Source: a bacterium (GTDB taxonomy: Bacteria > Moduliflexota > Moduliflexia > Moduliflexales > JAUQPW01). Taken from it: a stretch of 34,126 nt of DNA. The DNA is taken from positions 1 to 34,126 of the forward strand of contig JAUQPW010000008.1 in assembly GCA_030550175.1 (NCBI GenBank), given 5' to 3'. Positions 1 through 8,051 of this stretch are shown piece by piece (the stretch's first letter is position 1; each line of letters begins with the position of its first letter). The notes beneath the pieces were generated by a model, which saw only the letters and a list, made by a program, of their open reading frames with translations, ran no database searches and was not told the DNA's origin. Position numbers and translations under genes: made by a program.

Positions 1-417
1 CTTATTGTTGCTGCAGCCTTTCTTTGCGATGCCTGGCTACAGAATATAGATGGTTTTTCTCGTGTTCAAGCCGATTTTTTCTATGCCAACATCCCAGGAG
101 CTCAAAAGCTTCATTTTCGTACCTGGTATTACATCTTTCTGGGTATCTTCAGTGTAATAACGATGACCACTATGGTTATGGCACAACCTGGCGTCTTGAT
201 CACGATTCGAGGAGTTGCTTCGTTTCTGGCTATGGGTCTCTTCTGTCCTGGACTTGTCTATCTTAATTATGTGATGTTACCGAGAGTTTTCCCTCAATGG
301 ATTAAACCTCATCCTATTACACGAATTCTTATGATTCTGGCTACCTCAGCTTATATCGTCATGGGAATTATGTACCTTTATTTGAACCGGGAACAGTTGA
401 TAGGATTGTTCAAGTAA
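1..417 (+). CDS. Nramp-like divalent metal transporter, C-terminal part (5' end outside window)
   Basis: The reading frame is open from base 1 to the TAA ending at 417, so the gene begins upstream of the window. The visible 138 residues hold about three hydrophobic segments (YYIFLGIFSVITMTTMVMA, VASFLAMGLFCPGLVYLNYV and ILMILATSAYIVMGIMYLYL). The stretch DGFSRVQADFFY followed by LPRVFPQWIKPHPITR resembles the C-terminal helices of Nramp-family (COG1914) proton-coupled Mn/Fe transporters. The conserved metal-binding helices (DPGN and MPH motifs) would lie upstream and cannot be checked, so the assignment rests on C-terminal resemblance only. The substrate is unknown, and another multi-pass transporter is possible. 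Confidence 0.55.
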   Translation, partial: LIVAAAFLCDAWLQNIDGFSRVQADFFYANIPGAQKLHFRTWYYIFLGIFSVITMTTMVMAQPGVLITIRGVASFLAMGLFCPGLVYLNYVMLPRVFPQWIKPHPITRILMILATSAYIVMGIMYLYLNREQLIGLFK

Positions 418-551
418 AAGCGGAAGCCATTATAGCTCTCTTAAACCGGAGAACAACCCCGTATCGAATACCCTATCCTTCCATCTAGAAGGGAGGGCAC
501 ACCACAGCCTTAGATGGGGTTTATTAATAGCTGGAGCTATATTTCAAAAAG

Positions 552-635
552 GGACCTGACCCCTGATTTTCTTCCCACGTCGGGGAAAGGTCCTGGTAGG
601 TTATGCGTAATAACGCACGTGGAGATAAAACGTGC
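552..635. other. two short inverted repeats between convergent genes
   Basis: The 275-base gap 418-692 separates the convergent transporter and hydrolase genes. GGACCT (552-557) pairs with AGGTCC (588-593), with inner CCCC (560-563) and GGGG (582-585). GCACGT (615-620) pairs with ACGTGC (630-635). Neither is followed by a clear T-run, so a terminator role is only a guess from position. I see no gene in the gap. Confidence 0.3.
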
Positions 636-692
636 CTAAAAAGCAATAAACATGGTGAATAATATAAGATGTAGTCATGAATCCGCTGCTAC

Positions 693-1340
693 CTATTTCA
701 AGAGATGTTGCTTAAACCATTGAGCCGCCAGGCGAGCTACCTCCTCCAGGGCACCTGGTTCTTCAAACAAATGCGTAGCACCAGGTATGATGATTAATTG
801 TTTTTCTGTTCTCAGGTACTCATAAGCTTTCTGATTGAGCTCAATGACAATGTCATCGCAACCTCCAACGATCAACAAGGTAGGCGCTTGAACCCGATCA
901 AGTATGGGAATTACGAGATCAGGACGACCTCCCCGTGATACCACAGCCCCAATGATGGGGCCTAGAATAGCAGCTGCTTGGAGAGCCGCCGCAGCCCCTG
1001 TACTGGCTCCAAAGTAGCCTATGGCAAGATCTTTTATTTGTGATTGCTCTTTTAACCAGTGGGTAATAATTTCCAACCTCTTAGCCAGCAAGCTAATATC
1101 AAACCGTGTTTCATAGGTAACATCTTCTTTTTCAGTTAGTAGATCAATCAGCAAAGTACCCAGCCCTTCTGCTCGTAATACTTTGGCGACAAAATTGTTT
1201 CTGGGACTATGTCGGCTACTGCCACTACCATGGGCAAATACCACTATAGCTTGTGCCCCGGCAGGAATATCTAGCATACCTTCGAGTCCAACAGAATTTA
1301 TAGGAATATAAATCAGATGTTCAAAATTGTTCCGAAACAT
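693..1340 (-). CDS. alpha/beta hydrolase (dienelactone hydrolase-like)
   Basis: A complete 215-residue cytoplasmic protein without signal peptide. It has the alpha/beta-hydrolase plan: the oxyanion strand VVFAHGSGSSRHS near residue 35, the nucleophile elbow GASTGA near residue 110, the acid in GGCDDIV near residue 160, and the catalytic His in GATHLFEEPG near residue 189. The length and the THLFEEPG ending match small dienelactone-hydrolase-like proteins that are often fused or adjacent to phosphoribosyltransferase domains. No such domain is present here. The substrate cannot be told. The gene stands alone, convergent with the transporter. Confidence 0.75.
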   Translation of the reverse strand: MFRNNFEHLIYIPINSVGLEGMLDIPAGAQAIVVFAHGSGSSRHSPRNNFVAKVLRAEGLGTLLIDLLTEKEDVTYETRFDISLLAKRLEIITHWLKEQSQIKDLAIGYFGASTGAAAALQAAAILGPIIGAVVSRGGRPDLVIPILDRVQAPTLLIVGGCDDIVIELNQKAYEYLRTEKQLIIIPGATHLFEEPGALEEVARLAAQWFKQHLLK

Positions 1341-1362
1341 AATTTACCTCTTGGTTATATAA

Positions 1363-1461
1363 TACCAAATCTGATGGAGAATGTCGTATTCAAAATACGT
1401 AGGGGTGATCGATTAGTCACCCCTCAAGGGGGCTATGCGGCATATTCGATCAGAATTGATA
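1363..1461. repeat. MITE-like dispersed repeat, copy 1
   Basis: A 99-bp element starting TACCAAATCTGATGGAG and ending with the imperfect inverted copy (reverse complement TATCAATTCTGATCGAA, 13 of 17 matching). At its centre is an imperfect palindrome, 1401-1424, built from AGGGGTGA and TCACCCCT. A second copy with the same ends and a perfect central palindrome lies at 9374-9473. The element has no coding capacity, and the flanks may show a TA duplication. It is probably a non-autonomous mobile element or REP-type repeat. Confidence 0.6.
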
Positions 1462-1470
1462 TTAAATATG

Positions 1471-1580
1471 TCTGAAAAGTTACTACCTCTTTCCATAGAG
1501 ATTATTTAGTTTCAAGTATGAAAAGTTTATCTTATCCGGAGCGGATAAGATTTACATCGACTTATTAAATACTTTTCAGA
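1471..1580. repeat. nested inverted-repeat element
   Basis: TCTGAAAAGT (1471-1480) is repeated exactly inverted as ACTTTTCAGA (1571-1580). At the centre is a perfect hairpin, ATCTTATCCG (1529-1538), loop GAG, CGGATAAGAT (1542-1551). End repeats around a central hairpin again suggest a small non-autonomous element. The central palindrome could alternatively be an operator. Confidence 0.4.
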
Positions 1581-1844
1581 TATACTCCAATGTCATTGTT
1601 TTAGAAATACCTTCTGCAATTTTCTTTCCTTGATTAGAAGGTCCTTTGTTTCTTACTTAAGAAGTTATGTTCCTTTTAAAAGAAGAGTTTTTAAAAGTTA
1701 ACTTTTCTGTAATTTGTCTTAATTTCTGACGACTATGAATAAGCCTATAAACAAAGATCTTTTATCATTACCGTAGGATTTTAAGACGATAAAGTATAAT
1801 AAAGACCCAGATACACCAATCTACCTAACCTCTCCTCTGTTCAC

Positions 1845-1966
1845 TTTGAGCTCTTCAATAAGCTCGGAACAGGCCTTTAGAGGACGAATATTCTTCTACT
1901 TACCGAGTCCTCTCTTGAATTTATCGAAGGGGTTTAGTACAAACAGGGAATGTTGAGCTTGTCGGG
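1845..1966. repeat. degraded copies of a short dispersed repeat (TTCGACAAGCTCAGGACAGG-like)
   Basis: Three weak matches to one short repeat family: CTTCAATAAGCTCGGAACAG within 1850-1872, an inverted one around 1905-1932 (GAATTTATCGAAGGGG), and TTGAGCTTGTCGGGA at 1952-1966. Better-preserved copies of the same family occur inside two genes at 13461-13532 and 7863-7887. Confidence 0.4.
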
Positions 1967-2020
1967 ATTAACTTTACAGGGTGACTATCATGTGGGTCGT
2001 ACAGAAACAGCCGGGATAAA

Positions 2021-2050
2021 TTGTTTGTAGGCTTTAAAGCTTGGTATACT
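2021..2050 (+). promoter_or_regulatory. candidate sigma70-type promoter for the dehydrogenase operon
   Basis: TTGTTT (2021-2026), an 18-base spacer and TATACT (2045-2050) resemble -35 and -10 boxes. They lie about 60 bases before the E1alpha start. The -10 match is good and the -35 weak. No terminator or other promoter is evident between here and 7356, so the five genes are probably one transcript. Confidence 0.4.
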
Positions 2051-2112
2051 AATTGCGTTACCTCAGTAATGAGGAGTTAAGACGAAGTTGATAAATTCAG
2101 AGGGGAAATTAC

Positions 2113-3168
2113 ATGCCGGAAAAAATTTTAGAATCTTTTGAAATCCGACGCCTGGAGATCCTGGATCCAAAAGGTGAGGTTGATGAGTCTCTAATGCCTT
2201 CCTTATCTGCCGATGAGATAAAGAAGATGTATGAACTATTGATTCTTTCCAGGACCTTTGACCAGCGTGCCATAGATCTTCAGAGGGAAGGGAGATTGGG
2301 TACCTACGCATCTATTTTGGGGCAGGAAGCGACTCAAGTAGGGAGTGCTTTCACTATCAAGAAATCCGACTGGATATTTCCGTCCTTTCGGGAAATGGGG
2401 GTTTACATGACGTTAGGTTATCCTATTCATCAGCTCTATCAGTACTGGGCGGGGGATGAAAGAGGCCTTAAAGCGCCCAAGGATCTAAATATCTTTCCTA
2501 TTTGTGTTCCCATAGGAACTCAGATGCTCCATGCCGCAGGAGCTGCTATGGCTGCAAAATATAAGCGAGATCCCATAGCTGTGATAACTTACTTTGGAGA
2601 TGGAGCTACTTCCGAGGGTGATTTTCACGAGGCTTTTAATATGGCTGGGGTCTTCAAACTACCGGTTGTTTTTATTTGTCAGAATAACCACTGGGCGATA
2701 TCCCTACCCAGGGAACGACAAACTGCCGCCAAAACCCTTGCTCAGAAAGCTTACGCCTACGGTTTTGAAGGCATCCAACTGGACGGAAATGATATCTTTG
2801 CAGTCTATAAAGGGACAAAAGACGCTATAGAGAAAGCCAGACGCGGTGAAGGTCCCGTCTTTATCGAATGTGTTACCTACCGAATGTCGAGTCATACCAC
2901 AGCAGACGATGCTACGAGGTATCGATCTAAAGAAGAAGTTGAAATGTGGAAACTTAAAGACCCTATTTTGAGGTTGAAATTATTCATGGAGAGAAAAGGA
3001 CTTTGGACGGAGCCTTACCAGAAAGAGATCGAAGAGAGATCCAGGCAGATCATCGATGAGGCTGTAAAGGTTGCAGAATCTGTAGAACCCCCCCATCCTG
3101 AGGATATGTTCACCTATACTTACGCAAAGCCTACGTTCCGACAACTCAAGCAAATGGAGGATTTCTGA
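2113..3168 (+). CDS. pdhA: 2-oxoacid (pyruvate or branched-chain) dehydrogenase E1 alpha subunit
   Basis: 351 residues, the usual length for the alpha chain of heterotetrameric E1. It binds thiamine diphosphate and, with the beta chain, decarboxylates a 2-oxoacid and passes the acyl group to lipoyl-E2. The ThDP motif runs from GDGATSEGDFHEAF near residue 162 to QNNHWAIS near 190. The conserved loop YRMSSHTTADDATRYR follows near residue 257. The start ATG is preceded by GAGGGGA at good spacing. It is the first gene of the operon, one base from E1beta. The loop sequence fits pyruvate and branched-chain enzymes about equally, so the symbol is provisional. Confidence 0.88.
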   Translation: MPEKILESFEIRRLEILDPKGEVDESLMPSLSADEIKKMYELLILSRTFDQRAIDLQREGRLGTYASILGQEATQVGSAFTIKKSDWIFPSFREMGVYMTLGYPIHQLYQYWAGDERGLKAPKDLNIFPICVPIGTQMLHAAGAAMAAKYKRDPIAVITYFGDGATSEGDFHEAFNMAGVFKLPVVFICQNNHWAISLPRERQTAAKTLAQKAYAYGFEGIQLDGNDIFAVYKGTKDAIEKARRGEGPVFIECVTYRMSSHTTADDATRYRSKEEVEMWKLKDPILRLKLFMERKGLWTEPYQKEIEERSRQIIDEAVKVAESVEPPHPEDMFTYTYAKPTFRQLKQMEDF

Positions 3169-3169
3169 T

Positions 3170-4135
3170 ATGCCTCAGTTAAATATGGTTCAAGCCATAA
3201 ACCTGGCTTTAAAAGAAGAAATGATGCGAGATCCAGATGTGGTGATATTGGGCGAGGATGTTGGAAAAAATGGTGGAGTATTCCGTGTTACCGAAGGACT
3301 TTGGGAACAATTCGGCTCGGAACGGGTGATAGATACACCTCTTGCAGAATCCGGTATTCTGGGTATATCTATTGGTATGGCCGCTTATGGATTAAAACCT
3401 GTTGCAGAGATCCAGTTCGTAGGATTCACCTATCCGGCCTTAGATCAGATTTTCTCACATGCCTCACGTATCCGTTCTCGTTCGAGAGGGAGATATACCT
3501 GCCCATTGGTTATTCGAACCCCTTATGGGGGGGGTATCAAGGCCCCGGAACTCCATGAAGAGAGCCCGGAAGCCCTCTTTTGTCATATGCCGGGAATAAA
3601 GGTAGTAGTACCTTCAACACCTTACTATGCAAAGGGGTTATTGATTTCTTCGATACGAGATCCAGATCCTGTTCTGTTCCTGGAAGCCACCCGACTCTAT
3701 CGTCTTATAAAAGAGGAGGTTCCGGAAGGAGACTATACCTTTCCCCTTGGAAAGGCAAGGATTGTTCGGGAAGGTAAAAATATAACCTTGGTTGCATGGG
3801 GAAGCATGCTCCATAAGGTTTTACAGGCTGTAGAAGGTTATGATGATGTTGAAGTGATCGATTTAATGACGCTTCATCCCTTTGATGAAGAAACTCTATT
3901 TAAATCAGCCAGAAAGACCGGAAGAGTCATCATCGTACATGAAGCTCCTAAAACTTGTGGGTTTGGTGCAGAACTATCGGCAACTTTGGCCGAGGAAGCT
4001 ATGCTTTATCTAAAAGCTCCCATTCTACGGGTTACTGGTTATGATGTGGTCATGCCTTTACCTAAGTTAGAAGATTTCTACTTGCCCACCGTAGAACGGA
4101 TTAGAAAGGCCATGGAAGACATCATAAAATATTAA
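3170..4135 (+). CDS. pdhB: 2-oxoacid dehydrogenase E1 beta subunit
   Basis: 321 residues, full length for the transketolase-like beta chain. Visible family signatures are VILGEDVGKNGGVFRVTEGL near residue 26, the turn DTPLAESGILG near 57, FVGFTYPALDQI with IRSRSRGRY, RTPYGGGIKAPELHEESPEA near 117-136, and HEAPKTCGFGAEL near residue 264. It forms the alpha2beta2 E1 with the upstream gene. The start lies one base after the E1alpha stop, with AATGGAGG just inside the upstream gene as ribosome site, so the two are probably translated together. Substrate specificity cannot be read from the sequence. Confidence 0.88.
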   Translation: MPQLNMVQAINLALKEEMMRDPDVVILGEDVGKNGGVFRVTEGLWEQFGSERVIDTPLAESGILGISIGMAAYGLKPVAEIQFVGFTYPALDQIFSHASRIRSRSRGRYTCPLVIRTPYGGGIKAPELHEESPEALFCHMPGIKVVVPSTPYYAKGLLISSIRDPDPVLFLEATRLYRLIKEEVPEGDYTFPLGKARIVREGKNITLVAWGSMLHKVLQAVEGYDDVEVIDLMTLHPFDEETLFKSARKTGRVIIVHEAPKTCGFGAELSATLAEEAMLYLKAPILRVTGYDVVMPLPKLEDFYLPTVERIRKAMEDIIKY

Positions 4136-4148
4136 AGGAGTGTGGAGA

Positions 4149-5309
4149 ATGGCTTTTGAATTTGCGTTACCGGACTTAGGAGAAGGAATCACAGAAGGTG
4201 AGATCCGAGGGTGGCTGGTCAAAGAAGGGGATTTTGTTAAAGAGCACCAGCCTGTTTTGGAAATCGAAACAGATAAAGCAGTTGTGGAAGTTCCATCGCC
4301 TAAAGCAGGAAAGGTTTTGAAACTCAGTAAAAAAGAAGGTGAGGTTGTCCGGGTTGGGGAGGTTTTGATGATCCTTGGAAAAGAAGATGAGGTTATAGAA
4401 GCTATCGAAGAATCTGTTTCAGTGGTAGGTGTACTTCCAGAAGAAGAAAAGGAAGTCCTCGCCGTTCCAGCCGTCAGGGCCCTGGCTAAAGAATTAGGCG
4501 TCAACCTAGAAACCCTTCAGGGTTCTGGTCCTGGGGGAAGTATTACGAGAGAAGATGTGATCCAGGCCTCCGAAAAGGCTAAAAAAATGGTCACAGACCT
4601 CTATGGGCCTGTGGAAGTAAGGCCAATTAAAGGGATAAGAAAAACCTTGATCAAAAACCTTCTAAAATCTCAGGGAACAACTGCTTATGTAACCAGCATG
4701 GACGAAGCCGATGTGACCGATTTATGGAATCTTCGGGAAAAGGAAAAAGAGGTTCTTCTTAAAAAAGGTATTCATTTAACCTTTTTACCCTTTTTTATAA
4801 AAGCTGTACAGCATGCCTTGATAGAACATCCTCTTTTTAATGCCTCCATAGATGAGGAAGAAGGAAAGATTATTCTCAAGAAATATTATCATATAGGTAT
4901 TGCCGTAGATACTCCGGACGGATTAATGGTTCCTGTGATCAAAGAGGTAGATAAAAAGACGATCTTGATGCTGGCTGAAGAGATCCATAATCTGGGTGAG
5001 AAAGCCAGACAGAGAAAGATCCGGCTGGAAGAAATGCGAGGAAGCACTTTTACCATAACGAACTATGGGAATTTAGGTGGAACCTTTGCAACCCCTATTA
5101 TTAATTACCCCGATGTAGCTATTCTGGGTACCGGGAAGATCTCCGATAAACCATGGGTAAAAGGAGGAGAGATTGTAATTCGGAAAATTCTACCCCTTTC
5201 CTTGACGTTTGATCATCGAATAACCGATGGGGCTGAGGCAGCAAGGTTTTTGACAAAGATAATCCGCTATCTTGAAGACCCAACCTTATTATTTATAGCA
5301 AGCGCATGA
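4149..5309 (+). CDS. pdhC: dihydrolipoyl acyltransferase E2
   Basis: 386 residues from the ATG at 4149. That start has AAAGGAG (4134-4140) eight bases upstream, which makes it better than the in-frame GTG at 4140. The domain order is classical: one lipoyl domain (residues 1-77) with lipoyl-lysine K43 in ETDKAVVEVPSP; an E1/E3-binding domain (about 104-140, VPAVRALAKELGVNLETLQG); and a CoA-acyltransferase domain (about 155-386) with active-site DHRITDG (H356, D360). The protein transfers the acyl group from E1 to CoA. An E3-binding domain is present but no lpd (E3) gene follows, so E3 must be encoded elsewhere. Confidence 0.9.
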   Translation: MAFEFALPDLGEGITEGEIRGWLVKEGDFVKEHQPVLEIETDKAVVEVPSPKAGKVLKLSKKEGEVVRVGEVLMILGKEDEVIEAIEESVSVVGVLPEEEKEVLAVPAVRALAKELGVNLETLQGSGPGGSITREDVIQASEKAKKMVTDLYGPVEVRPIKGIRKTLIKNLLKSQGTTAYVTSMDEADVTDLWNLREKEKEVLLKKGIHLTFLPFFIKAVQHALIEHPLFNASIDEEEGKIILKKYYHIGIAVDTPDGLMVPVIKEVDKKTILMLAEEIHNLGEKARQRKIRLEEMRGSTFTITNYGNLGGTFATPIINYPDVAILGTGKISDKPWVKGGEIVIRKILPLSLTFDHRITDGAEAARFLTKIIRYLEDPTLLFIASA

Positions 5310-6652
5310 ATCCCCTGGAATCTCTTTTTAACCCAAAATCCATTTCCCTTATTGGAGCAGCCCATACAGAGGCAAAATTCGGTGGGATTATACTGAAAAA
5401 TCTGCTTCGATTCAAAGGTAAAGTTTATCCGGTTAATCCAAACTATACCTATCTGATGGGCCTGAAAGCTTATCCATCTGTGGAAAAGTTGCCTGAATCG
5501 GTTGATCTTTCTATTATCATAAGGCCAGCACCCCAGGTACCTGAGATTTTGAAGGCCCATAAGGACAAGGCGAAATGTGTTATTATTATAAGCTCTGGCT
5601 TTGCAGAAATCGGGGAGAAAAATCGTCAGGATGAGATCTTGCATATAGCCAGAGAACTCAACATTCGAATCCTCGGCCCCAACTGTATTGGTATCTACAA
5701 CCCCTACCAGAGGTTGGATACTTTATTCCTTTCCTATGAAAGATTAAAAAGGCCTAAAAAAGGGAATATAGCCGTAGTTTCTCAGAGTGGTGCGATTTTA
5801 AGTTGTCTCTTTGGAGCGATCCGGAAGACGAATATCGGTTTATCCAGGGCTATCCATTACGGTAATGCAGTGGATATTGATGAATCAGATATATATGAAT
5901 ACCTTGCCAATAATGACGAGACAAGGGTTGTGATCTCTTATATAGAATCGGTAAAAGAGGGAAGAAAATTTATAGATCGAGCCCGCCTATTATCCGAAAA
6001 GAAACCTTTGTTAATCCTCAAATCAGGAAAAAGTTCAAGAGGCCAGGTCGCAGCCTACTCCCATACGGGAAGGCTTGCAGGACGATACGAAGTATTCCAT
6101 TCCATTTTGAGACAGTTCAACATAAAGGAAGTGGAAGATTTTGACGAACTGATGGACGCAGCCAAAGCCATTTCCTATCAAAAACCTTCTCCAGGTCAGC
6201 GCGTTCTCATTCTCACTAATGGAGGCGGTTCTGGGGTACTGGCAGCAGATGAGTGTATGCGGCAGAAGCTAGAGGTAGCTCCCTTACCAGAGAAGAGCTT
6301 AAAAATCCTTAAACCCTTATTTCCTTCTTTCTGCGTACTCAACAATCCACTAGATCTCACCGCCCATGCCCGAGATGAAGACTATCTAACCGCACTCCAT
6401 GAACTCAAAGAGGATTATGATGGCTTTATCGTTATTTCCCTGACAGGGGTTACTGGAATTACAGAAAGGTTTATAGACCTGTTAAAAGACTTTAAAACAA
6501 ATACACCTAAACCCATCGTTTCCCATATCGCCTACGATAGTATATCCAGAAAATTAACCCTTCTTCTGGAAAAAATCGGAATACCCGTCTATCCGTCACC
6601 GGAAAGAGCTGTACGGGGATTAAAAGCGCTTTTAAATCCATCACCATGCTAA
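5306..6652 (+). CDS. ADP-forming acyl-CoA (acetyl-CoA) synthetase, alpha subunit
   Basis: 448 residues. An N-terminal CoA-binding Rossmann domain starts at LFNPKSISLIGAAHTEAKFG and continues through VYPVNPNY and CVIIISSGFAEIGE. Two succinyl-CoA-ligase-like flavodoxin domains follow (AVVSQSGAILS; RVLILTNGGGSGVLAADEC). The phosphorylated histidine of this family is present as H253 in SHTGRLAG. With the beta subunit it converts acyl-CoA + ADP + Pi to acid + CoA + ATP. Its start ATG overlaps the E2 stop (ATGA at 5306-5309), so translation is coupled to E2. The acyl group is unknown: acetyl if the E1/E2 complex uses pyruvate, a branched acyl if it uses branched-chain 2-oxoacids. Confidence 0.82.
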   Translation: MNPLESLFNPKSISLIGAAHTEAKFGGIILKNLLRFKGKVYPVNPNYTYLMGLKAYPSVEKLPESVDLSIIIRPAPQVPEILKAHKDKAKCVIIISSGFAEIGEKNRQDEILHIARELNIRILGPNCIGIYNPYQRLDTLFLSYERLKRPKKGNIAVVSQSGAILSCLFGAIRKTNIGLSRAIHYGNAVDIDESDIYEYLANNDETRVVISYIESVKEGRKFIDRARLLSEKKPLLILKSGKSSRGQVAAYSHTGRLAGRYEVFHSILRQFNIKEVEDFDELMDAAKAISYQKPSPGQRVLILTNGGGSGVLAADECMRQKLEVAPLPEKSLKILKPLFPSFCVLNNPLDLTAHARDEDYLTALHELKEDYDGFIVISLTGVTGITERFIDLLKDFKTNTPKPIVSHIAYDSISRKLTLLLEKIGIPVYPSPERAVRGLKALLNPSPC

Positions 6653-7356
6653 AGGACTTTATCGAAAAAAATAAAGGTAAGACGGTCTTTTTGGAACATG
6701 AGGTGAAAGGACTCTTGAAAGAAGCAGGAATCTCTGTGCCAAAAGGTTTATTTGTAAGTAAAGAAATGGCAGAACAGCTTTCCACGAGGGTCGATCTTTC
6801 TTACCCCCTCGTAGCTAAGGTTTCCTCTACAAAGATCTCTTCAAAAAGTAATGTTCAGGGAGTGCGAATCGGACTAAAGAATGCGTGTGAGTTGAAAAAA
6901 GCTGTTACAGAACTTCTTCAAATAAAGGACGCAGAAGGTGTTCTTCTAGAGGAAATGGCTCCCCAGGGACTTGAGGTTATTGTAGGCGGTATAGAGGATG
7001 AGCTATTTGGTCCTGTTGTTATGTTCGGCCTGGGAGGTATTTTTGTTGAATTGTTTAAAGATGTAGCCTTTGCTCTCGCACCTCTTACTGAAGAAGAAGC
7101 ACTCTGGCTGATTAAGCAGGTTAAAGGTTATCAGCTCTTGGAAGGCTATAGAGGAAGACCCTCTGTAGATAAAGAGACTCTCCTAAAGATTATAGTTACC
7201 ATTTCTACGTTTATAGCAACAGGCCTGATCAAGGAAATAGATTTGAATCCCATAGCCCTCTATCCGGAAGGGGCGATGGTTCTGGATGCAAAGATGTTAG
7301 TCAACGCTCAAATTGGAAATCTGAGACCTAATAATGGTAACACCAACTCTCCCTGA
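6646..7356 (+). CDS. ADP-forming acyl-CoA synthetase, beta subunit (ATP-grasp)
   Basis: 236 residues, matching the separate beta subunits of archaeal ACD enzymes. It has the ATP-grasp features YPLVAKVSS (residues 53-61), VLLEEMAPQGLEVIVGG near 100-116, FGPVVMFGLGGIFVEL near 122-137 and the C-terminal EIDLNPIALYP. In characterised homologues the segment after the lysine strand reads like SP.I.HK(S/T)D.GGV, with a second catalytic histidine. Here it reads STKISSKSNVQGV, so that position is Ser66. The start overlaps the end of the alpha gene by seven bases (ATGCTAA). The gene looks intact and ends the operon. The missing histidine makes full activity uncertain. Confidence 0.78.
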   Translation: MLKDFIEKNKGKTVFLEHEVKGLLKEAGISVPKGLFVSKEMAEQLSTRVDLSYPLVAKVSSTKISSKSNVQGVRIGLKNACELKKAVTELLQIKDAEGVLLEEMAPQGLEVIVGGIEDELFGPVVMFGLGGIFVELFKDVAFALAPLTEEEALWLIKQVKGYQLLEGYRGRPSVDKETLLKIIVTISTFIATGLIKEIDLNPIALYPEGAMVLDAKMLVNAQIGNLRPNNGNTNSP

Positions 7357-7467
7357 GACCACCTGCAGGGGTAAGACCTGTCCCTGACGGAACAAATTAA
7401 CGGGGCTCATGCGGATCTGTATCCCCCTCTTGGGAAACCTGAAAGCCTGACTGATGTTCCATTAACT

Positions 7468-7977
7468 TTAACTCTTAACTCTTCGGCTTATTTCCTTTAT
7501 CTGCTCTTCGTTCAAACAGATTTGGGCCATAGGATAAAGTATCTGCTCTTCTCTGCGGATATGGGATCTAAGTGAGTTAATGAATTCAAATAGAGGATGT
7601 CGGAGCCCTGAAACCTTCTCTGGCTCCCATAAGTTATCCTTCCAATGGCCGAATATGCCAAGTAACTGAAAACCACGCTCAAGGATTTCTCTGTGCTCAT
7701 CCCGCATAATGGTCGTACATCTCCTATCGAATAGGTTATCCTCCATGACCTGAAATAACGCCTGTTCCTCCTTATAAAAATGGGAGCGGATCTTGTTATA
7801 CAGGCAACGAGCCAGCTCCATCATCTCATCCAGTTCTTGTTCGTTGGGAGTAAAGCCTAAAGCCCTATCTTGAGCCTGTCGAAGAACCATCTCAACTCTA
7901 TCTTGTAAGATATCGATGTCCCTGGTTATCTCTTCATGTTCAATCAATAAAACCTTTATAGGATTTAGATTCTCCAT
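7468..7977 (-). CDS. hemerythrin (HHE-domain) protein with repeat insertion
   Basis: 169 residues from the ATG at 7977, which has GGGAGG a few bases upstream; the longer GTG start at 8007 is less likely. It is a four-helix diiron protein with ligand candidates H14 (IEHEEI), H66/E70 (HFYKEEQALF), H95 (DEHREI) and H139/E143 (HIRREEQILYP). Such HHE proteins bind O2 or NO, or deliver iron for repair. Residues about 33-39 (RQAQDRA) match a dispersed repeat and fall between helices 1 and 2. The gene is the last of the minus-strand nirK block, which supports a role in handling nitric oxide or oxygen. It is convergent with the acyl-CoA synthetase operon. Confidence 0.75.
   Translation of the reverse strand: MENLNPIKVLLIEHEEITRDIDILQDRVEMVLRQAQDRALGFTPNEQELDEMMELARCLYNKIRSHFYKEEQALFQVMEDNLFDRRCTTIMRDEHREILERGFQLLGIFGHWKDNLWEPEKVSGLRHPLFEFINSLRSHIRREEQILYPMAQICLNEEQIKEISRRVKS
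7863..7887 (-). repeat. in-frame copy of the short dispersed repeat inside a hemerythrin gene
   Basis: On the minus strand this reads TTCTTCGACAGGCTCAAGAT followed by AGGG. It is close to the family pattern TTCGAC..GCTCAGGACAGG and is translated as RQAQDRA between the first two helices of the hemerythrin. Confidence 0.5.
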
Positions 7978-8051
7978 TATACCCTCCCATCGCTTTTTTA
8001 ACCCCACCTTTTTTCCTATTGGAAGACAAAATTACCAGTTCCCATCTTAGT

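Larger units (their letters stand above)
1341..2112. other. repeat-rich intergenic region upstream of the 2-oxoacid dehydrogenase operon
   Basis: No convincing gene is present in these 772 bases. The region holds a MITE-like repeat (1363-1461), a second nested inverted-repeat element (1471-1580), an AT-rich stretch with no recognisable feature (about 1590-1840), three degraded copies of a short dispersed repeat (1845-1966) and a plausible promoter for the operon (2021-2050). The short antisense frame at 2063-2311 overlaps the E1alpha start and has no recognisable protein. Confidence 0.6.
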
